This document shows, piece by piece, positions 6,695 through 12,544 of a stretch of 12,544 nt of DNA. This DNA is from CAZZIZ01 sp964654535 (GTDB taxonomy: Bacteria > Bacteroidota > Bacteroidia > Chitinophagales > UBA2359): NCBI GenBank assembly GCA_964654535.1, contig CAZZIZ010000100.1:1-12544 (forward strand). The letters are read 5' to 3'. The first letter of the stretch is position 1. Every line of letters starts with the position of its first letter. The translations under genes were made by a program, and so were the position numbers. The notes below the pieces were generated by a model that was not told the origin of the DNA, searched no databases, and was given only the letters and a program-made list of their open reading frames with translations.

Positions 6695-7915
6695 CTGAAT
6701 AAGCGCAAGATAATCAACGATCCGGTTTACGGTTTTTTAAGCATCAAATATGAAATATTATTTGACCTTATGGAGCATCGTTATTTTCAGCGACTGCGCC
6801 GAATCCAGCAATTAGGCTTATCGAGCTACGTATATCCTGGAGCCGTTCATACCCGATTTCACCATGCTTTGGGTGCCACCCACCTTATGAATCAGGCTAT
6901 CTCGATCCTACAGGATAAAGGAGTAGATATTAGCGAAGAGGAGGCCGAAGCAGTAAGTATTGCCATATTGTTTCACGATGCAGGTCACGGGCCATTTTCC
7001 CACGCTTTAGAGTACACCATTGTAAACGGCATCACCCACGAGGAAATCTCACATCTTCTCTTGGCGCAATTGAATAAAGAGTTTAATGGTCGCTTGACAA
7101 TGGCTATAGAAATTTTTGCCGATAAGTATCCCAAGAAATTTTTGCATCAGTTGGTGAGTAGCCAGTTGGACATGGATAGATTGGACTACTTGACCAGAGA
7201 CAGCTTTTTTACTGGCGTTAGCGAAGGCGTAGTGGGTTACGATCGCATCATAAAAATGCTCAACGTAAAAGACGACCAATTGGTGGTGGAAGAAAAGGGA
7301 ATTTACTCTATCGAGAAATTTATCATTAGCCGCCGACTAATGTACTGGCAGGTGTATTTGCATAAGGCCGTACTGAGTGCGGAAAGTATGGCGGTAAAAG
7401 TTTTACAACGTGCAGCTGAGTTAGTAGAGGGAGGAAAAAAGCTAAATAGCACTTCAAGCTTAGATTTCTTTTTGAGCAATAAAGTGTCTAAGGAAGATTT
7501 TTCGAAATTGGAAGTTTTAGAAAAGTTTGCAGAATTAGATGACTACGATATTTTTTCCAGTTTAAAAGAATGGAAAAAATGCGACGACTACGTTTTAGCA
7601 GAATTGAGTAGAAGAATTATTGAAAGAGATTTACTCAAAATTGAGTTGCGCAAGGAGCCTTTTTCTCCGACTGTTTTAGACGAAATGCGCGGACGAATGG
7701 CCAGTAAGCACAGGTTAAGTATTGACGAAATAAAGTACCTGGTTTACGACGACAGTACAAGCAATAGCGCTTATACTATGAAATCGAGTCAGATCAATAT
7801 ACTCTTCAAAAACGGTGAGGTAAAAGACATAGCATTGGCCTCTGATAACTTGAACCTAACTATACTTACAGAGCCCGTGCTTAAGTATTATCTTTGTTAT
7901 CCCAAAGAATCTTAA
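6695..7915 (+). CDS. HD-domain phosphohydrolase (dGTPase/SAMHD1-like), CTG start
   Basis: This protein belongs to the HD superfamily of metal-dependent phosphohydrolases related to dGTPases; the true substrate is unknown. From a CTG start it is 406 aa. Key motifs in this numbering are the HTRFHH segment (52-57), the HD pair H94/D95 in LFHDAGHGPFSH with H98 and H103, and DMDRLDYLTRD starting at D159. All expected metal ligands are present. The first ATG is at 6770 (381 aa), but the frame is open back to a stop at 6668-6670. The 25 extra codons read LNKRKIINDPVYGFLSIKYE and onward, which I recall as the usual N-terminus of Bacteroidota homologues (MNKRKIINDPVYGF-like). The only plausible initiator there is CTG at 6695-6697. 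The gene leads the lipid A operon: lpxD starts 3 bases after its stop. The C-terminal 150 or so residues have no motif I recognise. Confidence 0.85.
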   Translation: MNKRKIINDPVYGFLSIKYEILFDLMEHRYFQRLRRIQQLGLSSYVYPGAVHTRFHHALGATHLMNQAISILQDKGVDISEEEAEAVSIAILFHDAGHGPFSHALEYTIVNGITHEEISHLLLAQLNKEFNGRLTMAIEIFADKYPKKFLHQLVSSQLDMDRLDYLTRDSFFTGVSEGVVGYDRIIKMLNVKDDQLVVEEKGIYSIEKFIISRRLMYWQVYLHKAVLSAESMAVKVLQRAAELVEGGKKLNSTSSLDFFLSNKVSKEDFSKLEVLEKFAELDDYDIFSSLKEWKKCDDYVLAELSRRIIERDLLKIELRKEPFSPTVLDEMRGRMASKHRLSIDEIKYLVYDDSTSNSAYTMKSSQINILFKNGEVKDIALASDNLNLTILTEPVLKYYLCYPKES

Positions 7916-7918
7916 ACG

Positions 7919-8959
7919 ATGGAATTTAGCGCAGAACAAATAGCCCTTTTCATTGGAGGTACCGTAGTAGGCGATGGCTCGGTCAAAGTGAACACCTTTG
8001 CCAAGATAGAAGAAGGGCACGAAGGTGCGCTTAGTTTTATCGATAATCCCAAGTATGAAAAGTATCTATACACTACTGACTCTTCCATACTTATCGTCAA
8101 TAATGACTTGGCTGTAAACGGTCAAAAAACCCCAACTCTAATCAAAGTTGAAGATGCTCGTCAGGGTTTTACTCTCTTGATGCAAAAGCTAACCGAGTCA
8201 AGTCTGGCTGGCTTAACTGGTATTAGTAAAGACGCGAGCATAGCAGAGGGAGCTAAAATTTTCGATGGTGTTTACGTAGGCGAACAAGCCGTTATAAAAG
8301 GAACAGCTACCGTAGGAAGTGGATCGAAAATTTTCCCGCAAGTATTTTTAGGAAACAATGTTCAGATAGGTGAAAACTGTGTGCTCTATCCCGGTGTTAA
8401 AATTTTGCGCGATTGTATTCTTGGTAATAATTGCACTATTCATTCGGGTACGATCATCGGTAGCGATGGTTTTGGTTTTGCACCAAATGAAAAAGGTGAA
8501 TTGACCAAGGTGCCGCAAATTGGAAACGTCATTATCGGAAACAATGTAGAGCTCGGCTCAAATTGTAGTGTAGATAGAGCGACTATGGGCAGCACTATTA
8601 TCAAAGACGGTGCAAAATTGGATAACCTTATTCAAGTTGCTCATAATGTGGTTATAGGCGAGAACACCGTTATTGCCGCTCAAACTGGTATATCGGGCAC
8701 TACCAAAATTGGGGCTGGCTGCCAAATAGGTGGGCAAGTTGGTGTTGCTGGGCATATAGAAATTGCTGACGGCAGTAAAATCAACGCTCAAAGTGGAATA
8801 GGAAAATCGTTAGATGAAAAAGGAAAAGCCTGGAGCGGTACTCCGGCAAGAGAGTTCAGACAACACTATAAAACATTAGCCTACCTCAATAGATTACCTG
8901 AATTACAAGCCGAGTTAAAAGCGCTTAAACAAGAAATCGCCGATCTGAAGGCAAAATAG
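7919..8959 (+). CDS. lpxD: UDP-3-O-(3-hydroxyacyl)glucosamine N-acyltransferase LpxD
   Basis: This 346-aa cytosolic enzyme should add the second 3-hydroxyacyl chain, from acyl-ACP, to the UDP-3-O-acylglucosamine left after LpxA and LpxC: the third step of lipid A synthesis. Residues 1-95 form the LpxD N-terminal uridine-binding domain (LSFIDNPKY at 38-46). Residues about 100-295 are left-handed beta-helix hexapeptide repeats. GSDGFGFAP (181-189), SVDRATMG (217-224) and QVAHNVVIG (239-247) are LpxD hallmarks, with H242 the catalytic base equivalent to E. coli His239. AWSGTPAREF (304-313) closes the helix. A short charged helix (325-346) probably forms the trimeric coiled coil. The length is normal. 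The start lies 3 bases after the HD gene stop and lpxC begins one base after this stop, so the genes are cotranscribed. Confidence 0.96.
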   Translation: MEFSAEQIALFIGGTVVGDGSVKVNTFAKIEEGHEGALSFIDNPKYEKYLYTTDSSILIVNNDLAVNGQKTPTLIKVEDARQGFTLLMQKLTESSLAGLTGISKDASIAEGAKIFDGVYVGEQAVIKGTATVGSGSKIFPQVFLGNNVQIGENCVLYPGVKILRDCILGNNCTIHSGTIIGSDGFGFAPNEKGELTKVPQIGNVIIGNNVELGSNCSVDRATMGSTIIKDGAKLDNLIQVAHNVVIGENTVIAAQTGISGTTKIGAGCQIGGQVGVAGHIEIADGSKINAQSGIGKSLDEKGKAWSGTPAREFRQHYKTLAYLNRLPELQAELKALKQEIADLKAK

Positions 8960-8960
8960 T

Positions 8961-10346
8961 ATGGGAGATATGCAACAAACACTGAAAGATGCTGTCCTTA
9001 TATCGGGACACGGCTTACACAGTGGAAAACAAGTAAATCTGAAGTTATTACCAGCTCCTGAGAATCACGGGTTTAGGTTTAAAAGAGTGGATTTAGAGGG
9101 TGAACCAATAATTTCAGCAAAAGCTGCTTATGTAAGCAACGTATCGCGCGGAACTACCATCTCTAAAGGAGGGGTAAGTGTCGCTACTATTGAGCATTTG
9201 TTAGCGGCCTTTATGGGATTGAAAATAGACAATGTCTTAATCGAGCTTGATAATGAGGAAGTTCCGATTATGGACGGTAGTTCTATAGATTTCATCGATC
9301 CAATTCTAAAGGTCGGTATCAAAGAACAAACTGCACCAGCAGTTTACTTCGAGCTCAAGGATGCAATCACTTACCGCGACAAAGACAACAATGTAGAGTT
9401 GGTAGCGCTGCCAGCCAACGATTTCAGTATTTCGACCGTTATAGATTTTGACGATTCGGTACTGGACGTTCAAAGTGCAGAGCTAAATAGTATAGACGAT
9501 TTCACCACCGTGGTTGGGTCGGCACGAACATTCTGCTTCTTACACGAACTAGAAATGTTGGTGCAACACGATTTGATTAAAGGAGGAAGTATAGATAATG
9601 CCTTGGTTTTTGTGAATCAAGACCCAGGGAAAGCAGAGTTGAAGAAATTATCTAACTATTTCGATTATGAGGGTGAACTTGTGGTTGCAGACAAAGGAAC
9701 GCTAAACGATGTGAAGCTGCGTTTCCCGAATGAGCCAGCGCGTCATAAGTTGTTAGACGTTATTGGTGATTTGGCTCTTATAGGTGGGCGATTAAAAGCA
9801 AGAATTATTGCTCGCAAACCAGGGCACGCAGCAAATGTAGAGTTGGCAAAAAATATTTGTTGTCACGTCAAGCATAGTGTTGGAATGGTAGATATATATG
9901 CGGAGCCAGTCGTAGATATTCAAAAGATATTTGACTTATTGCCGCATAGATATCCGTTCTTAATGATAGATAAGATTCTTGAAATTTCTGATACCGCGGT
10001 AACGGGAGTCAAGAATGTCACCATTAACGAGCAGTACTTTCAAGGTCACTTTCCGGGTAGTCCGGTTATGCCAGGAGTATTGCAACTAGAAGCGATGGCT
10101 CAAGTTGGTGGTGTATTGTTATTGAGTACTGTTCCTGATCCGGAAAACTGGCTGACCTACTTTTTGAAAATTGATAAGGTCAAATTCAGAAAGAAAGTCG
10201 TTCCCGGAGATGTTGTTGTTTTTAAATTAGAATTAACTAGCCCGATTCGTCGGGGTATTTGTGAAATGGCTGGAGTTGCTTACGTAGGAGGTCAAGTCGT
10301 TTCTGAAGGTCTAATGACCGCACAGATTAGAAAAATTGAAGAATAG
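8961..10346 (+). CDS. lpxC-fabZ: Fused LpxC deacetylase and FabZ 3-hydroxyacyl-ACP dehydratase
   Basis: This 461-aa bifunctional protein joins two enzymes. Residues 1-315 are LpxC, the zinc deacetylase that commits UDP-3-O-acyl-GlcNAc to lipid A. The zinc ligands are H79 (TIEHLLAA), H262 and D266 (RHKLLDVIGD). The catalytic E78, K263 and H289 (KPGHAAN) are present. Residues about 318-461 are FabZ, which dehydrates 3-hydroxyacyl-ACP in fatty acid elongation: LLPHRYPFLMID at 327-338, catalytic H363 in GHFPGSPVMPG and E377 in LEAMAQ. Both active sites look complete, with no frameshift between the domains. The fusion is characteristic of Bacteroidota and puts two users of the 3-hydroxyacyl-ACP pool on one chain. 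Met1 (8961) and Met4 (8970) are both possible starts. The stop TAG directly abuts the lpxA ATG. Confidence 0.97.
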   Translation: MGDMQQTLKDAVLISGHGLHSGKQVNLKLLPAPENHGFRFKRVDLEGEPIISAKAAYVSNVSRGTTISKGGVSVATIEHLLAAFMGLKIDNVLIELDNEEVPIMDGSSIDFIDPILKVGIKEQTAPAVYFELKDAITYRDKDNNVELVALPANDFSISTVIDFDDSVLDVQSAELNSIDDFTTVVGSARTFCFLHELEMLVQHDLIKGGSIDNALVFVNQDPGKAELKKLSNYFDYEGELVVADKGTLNDVKLRFPNEPARHKLLDVIGDLALIGGRLKARIIARKPGHAANVELAKNICCHVKHSVGMVDIYAEPVVDIQKIFDLLPHRYPFLMIDKILEISDTAVTGVKNVTINEQYFQGHFPGSPVMPGVLQLEAMAQVGGVLLLSTVPDPENWLTYFLKIDKVKFRKKVVPGDVVVFKLELTSPIRRGICEMAGVAYVGGQVVSEGLMTAQIRKIEE

Positions 10347-11147
10347 ATGATACAGGAAAACATGAGTTTCGTGCACCCCGACGCGAAAATCGGTAAGAAT
10401 GTAAGGATAGACGCCTTCGCTTATGTTGCCGACAATGTACAAATCGGTGAGGGGACTTGGATAGGGCCAAACGCTACTATTTTATCAGGAGCGAGAATTG
10501 GCAAGCATTGCCAAATTTTTCCCGGAGCAGTAATCTCCGGCATACCTCAAGACCTAAAGTTTGAAGGTGAAGAAACTACCGCAGAAATAGGCGCCTATAC
10601 AACGGTGCGCGAATGCGTTACTATTAATCGAGGTACTTCTTTTCGCGGTAAAACTAAGATTGGGAGTAACTGCTTACTGATGGCTTATGCACACGTTGCG
10701 CACGATTGCAGTCTTGGTGATCACGTTATATTAGCCAATAGTGTAAACCTAGCCGGCCACGTTATAGTAGAGGACTTTGCGATTCTTGAAGGAACAGTTG
10801 CCGTGCAACAGTTCGTACACATCGGCGGACACGCCTTTGTTACTGGAGGATCAATGGTTCGTAAAAATGTTCCTCCCTACGTAAAAGCAGGAAGAGAACC
10901 GTTAAGCTTTGTAGGTGTCAACACCATTGGATTGCATCGCAGAGGATATGACCTGAGTACCATTCAGCAAATTGAAGATATCTATAGACTACTTTATGTT
11001 CGTGGATACAACACGTCAAAGGCGGTTAAAATTATCGAAGAAGAAATTGAAGAGAGTCGTGAGAAAAACTACATCCTCGATTTCATCAAAGGATCAACGA
11101 AGGGCATTATGCGCGGTTTAAAAAAGATAAATGCAGCTAAATCTTGA
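10347..11147 (+). CDS. lpxA: UDP-N-acetylglucosamine acyltransferase LpxA
   Basis: This 266-aa cytosolic acyltransferase catalyses the first step of lipid A synthesis, moving a 3-hydroxyacyl chain from ACP to the 3-OH of UDP-GlcNAc. Residues about 8-180 are hexapeptide repeats of a left-handed beta helix. Diagnostic segments are GIPQDLKFEGEET (65-77), RECVTINRGT (88-97) and AYAHVAHDCSLG (113-124), with H116 and H119 matching E. coli His122 and the catalytic His125. VPPYVKAGREP (175-185) and GLHRRGY (195-201) follow, then the C-terminal helical domain. The ATG directly follows the lpxC-fabZ stop (TAG|ATG). A second ATG at codon 6 is less likely, because the first gives the usual distance to the VHPDAKI segment. 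The last 17 bases overlap the next gene. Confidence 0.96.
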   Translation: MIQENMSFVHPDAKIGKNVRIDAFAYVADNVQIGEGTWIGPNATILSGARIGKHCQIFPGAVISGIPQDLKFEGEETTAEIGAYTTVRECVTINRGTSFRGKTKIGSNCLLMAYAHVAHDCSLGDHVILANSVNLAGHVIVEDFAILEGTVAVQQFVHIGGHAFVTGGSMVRKNVPPYVKAGREPLSFVGVNTIGLHRRGYDLSTIQQIEDIYRLLYVRGYNTSKAVKIIEEEIEESREKNYILDFIKGSTKGIMRGLKKINAAKS

Positions 11148-11769
11148 AGCAGTAAGTAAACGCTACATCCAGCACTGGATTTTTCAAGATTTAAATTACA
11201 ACATAGCCTACGGCGATAGATTAGCTATAGTCGGATCAAACGGTTCAGGCAAATCAACACTTATACAGATACTATCGGGTAGTCTTTCGCCGTCCAAAGG
11301 AAACATAACCTTCTCGGAGAAGAACGGCTCAAACGTTCCCATAGATAAAGTTTACAAGTCGGTCAGTATCAGTACGCCTTATATGCACATCATAGAAGAG
11401 TTCACTATCACTGAGCTCTTCGACTTCCAATCAAAATTCAAACCTTTTTTGTCCGAGATAAACGCGGAACGCTTTTTAGAAATATCAGGCCTTAGCGCGC
11501 ATAGAAACAAATTGATCAATCAGTTTTCTTCCGGAATGAAGCAGCGCGTAAAACTACTGGTAGCCTTACTTAGCGATACTACTCTGGTTTTGCTAGATGA
11601 ACCAACTACAAACTTAGATACAAAGAGCACCGATTGGTATTTGAAATTGGTAGAGGACTTTGCAAAAGACAGGACTATAGTCGTGGCTTCCAATCTAGCG
11701 CGCGAGTACACCTTTACTACCAAACAACTCGACATAGAATCATTTAAAAATGTCGCTGCAGCCCTTTAA
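11131..11769 (+). CDS. ABC-type ATP-binding protein, atypical Q- and H-loops
   Basis: This 212-aa ABC ATPase domain protein has no membrane segments. Walker A is GSNGSGKST (35-43), the signature is SSGMKQR (133-139) instead of LSGGQ-type, Walker B is LVLLDE (152-157) and the D-loop is NLD (161-163). The Q-loop region reads VSISTPYMHIIEEF (78-91) with no Gln. The H-loop region reads VVASNLAREY (184-193), with Asn188 where the switch His is expected. I recall similar small Bacteroidota ABC proteins with ASN in this place, but cannot verify it. It overlaps lpxA by 17 bases and mnmD by 20, so translation is probably coupled. No permease gene is nearby, so it could serve a distant transporter or a non-transport role. 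A function in lipopolysaccharide export is suggested only by position; it does not look like LptB. Confidence 0.85.
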   Translation: MQLNLEAVSKRYIQHWIFQDLNYNIAYGDRLAIVGSNGSGKSTLIQILSGSLSPSKGNITFSEKNGSNVPIDKVYKSVSISTPYMHIIEEFTITELFDFQSKFKPFLSEINAERFLEISGLSAHRNKLINQFSSGMKQRVKLLVALLSDTTLVLLDEPTTNLDTKSTDWYLKLVEDFAKDRTIVVASNLAREYTFTTKQLDIESFKNVAAAL

Positions 11770-12421
11770 AACAAAAGACGGATCAACGTCGCTTTTTTCT
11801 GCAGCATTCGATGAGCCCTACCATAGCCGTCACGGAGCGATACAAGAATCGCAACACGTTTTTATACAAATGGGTTTGGAATACTACTACGAAACCCGAA
11901 CCCCAAGCACAATCAAGATATTTGAAATGGGTTTCGGCACTGGACTCAATGCGCTCTTAGCATATCAGTGGGCGAACGAGAAGCAAATAAAAGTTGAGTA
12001 CAGCAGCATCGAAAAATTTCCCTTATCTGAAATAGATATTGACGCAATGAACTACGCACAAGAGTTAAAAGCAGATCAGCAAATTTTCAGGCGACTACAT
12101 CAGTGGAGACAAGAACTAGACTTAATAGGTGAGCACTTTTTTTTACAAAAACATAAAATCGATCTGCAGGACTGCAGCACAGCATTCAAGGCAGAAAGTT
12201 TCGACCTAATTTTCTTCGACGCTTTTGCACCCAGTAGCCAGCCAGAATTGTGGGAAGTGCCCATATTCAAATCTATGTTACAACTACTCAAAAAAGGCGG
12301 TGTGCTCACCACCTATTGTGCCAAGGGACAAGTACGCAGAAATATGATCGCCGCAGGGTTTACAATCGAAAAGGTACCAGGCCCTCCAGGTAAACGAGAA
12401 ATGTTAAGGGCTTCAAAATAA
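11750..12421 (+). CDS. mnmD: tRNA wobble-uridine methyltransferase, MnmD/MnmC-like
   Basis: This 223-aa SAM-dependent methyltransferase (former DUF752) corresponds to the methyltransferase domain of E. coli MnmC, without the FAD oxidase domain. It should methylate 5-aminomethyl-uridine at tRNA position 34. The SAM-binding motif is FEMGFGTGLN (58-67). The family motifs are FDAFAPSSQPELW (156-168), TTYCAKGQVRR (187-197) and GPPGKREMLRA (211-221). An N-terminal YHSRHGAIQES (24-34) fits the family's substrate-site region. The length matches stand-alone members. The ATG lies inside the 3' end of the ABC gene (20-base overlap), making it the last gene of the operon. Repeat copy 3 begins within a few bases of its stop. 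Confidence 0.9.
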   Translation: MSLQPFKTKDGSTSLFSAAFDEPYHSRHGAIQESQHVFIQMGLEYYYETRTPSTIKIFEMGFGTGLNALLAYQWANEKQIKVEYSSIEKFPLSEIDIDAMNYAQELKADQQIFRRLHQWRQELDLIGEHFFLQKHKIDLQDCSTAFKAESFDLIFFDAFAPSSQPELWEVPIFKSMLQLLKKGGVLTTYCAKGQVRRNMIAAGFTIEKVPGPPGKREMLRASK

Positions 12422-12424
12422 TTT

Positions 12425-12544
12425 GGGCGTGCCCCTTCTGCCTTCGGCAAGGGTCGGGCTGTCGGGGCTCGCTCTGTTCTGTTTTGTAGGCGCAAAACGC
12501 ATCTAGCTCTAGGGAGCTAAGCGTTATGGCTACAAAACAACAGG
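12425..12544 (-). repeat. Copy 3 of intergenic element, inverted and cut by the window end
   Basis: Read on the minus strand, this stretch ends ...AGCCCGACCC (12452-12461), then a small hairpin, then GGGGCACGCCCAAAT, matching the right end of copy 2. A long imperfect stem follows on the plus strand: GTTTTGTAG (12481-12489) pairs with CTACAAAAC (12530-12538), AACGC (12496-12500) with GCGTT (12521-12525), and TAGCTC (12504-12509) with GAGCTA (12514-12519). The left end (GCGTAAGGGATAG-like) is not reached before base 12544. The element begins 3 bases after the mnmD stop codon, with its right end toward that gene, the same relation copy 2 has to ald. Confidence 0.7.
12433..12453 (+). terminator. 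Possible terminator hairpin after mnmD
   Basis: CCCTT-c-TGCC-TTC-GGCA-a-GGG forms a stem of about eight pairs with two small bulges, starting 12 bases past the mnmD stop. It is part of repeat copy 3. No U-run follows it, so intrinsic termination is uncertain. Confidence 0.35.

Noticed and set aside
12313..12495. 60-aa minus-strand ORF across the end of mnmD and repeat copy 3
   Set aside because: It is composed of antisense mnmD and repeat sequence, with no family resemblance.

Overview
The window looks like the chromosome of a member of the Bacteroidota, most likely a Flavobacteriales-like marine or aquatic lineage. The grounds are: an LpxC-FabZ fusion enzyme; a PorX-type response regulator (receiver plus PglZ domain); a predicted secreted protein with a type IX secretion (T9SS) C-terminal sorting domain; promoter motifs of the TTTG / TAnnTTTG type; and intergenic repeats of the GCGTAAGGGATAG...AGCCCGACCC kind, which I recall (not checked) from other Bacteroidota. 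Gene density is high and all main ORFs are intact.

Layout. 1-268: non-coding, with two perfect three-base-loop hairpins and a truncated 48-bp repeat. 269-3184 (+): a 971-aa secreted FG-GAP/VCBS repeat protein with two PKD-like domains and a T9SS tail. 3192-3371: a full-length structured intergenic element sharing 47 of 48 bases with the upstream repeat, so the big secreted-protein gene lies between direct repeats. 6590-3390 (-): a tight operon porX - tsaE - ald with zero bases between the genes. 6591-6694: divergent promoter region. 6695-12421 (+): an operon of an HD-domain phosphohydrolase, lpxD, lpxC-fabZ, lpxA, an ABC-type ATPase and mnmD, with gaps of 0-3 bases or overlaps of 17-20 bases. 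12425-12544: a third, inverted and partial copy of the intergenic element, cut by the window end.

How the genes fit together. The plus-strand operon carries three consecutive lipid A enzymes (LpxD, LpxC, LpxA) plus the FabZ dehydratase that competes for the same 3-hydroxyacyl-ACP pool. It is led by an HD hydrolase and trailed by an ATPase of unknown partner and a tRNA wobble-uridine methyltransferase. The minus-strand operon joins the T9SS regulator PorX with tRNA threonylcarbamoylation (TsaE) and alanine catabolism (Ald). The secreted protein at the left is the kind of cargo T9SS exports, although nothing in the sequence shows direct control by this PorX.

Most unusual points: the structured intergenic element, whose copies keep base pairing while changing sequence; the direct repeats bracketing the T9SS cargo gene; an HD gene whose conserved N-terminus begins at a CTG codon 75 bases before the first ATG; a TTG start for tsaE; and an ABC ATPase lacking the usual Q-loop Gln and H-loop His. 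I found no complete novel defence or mobile system.
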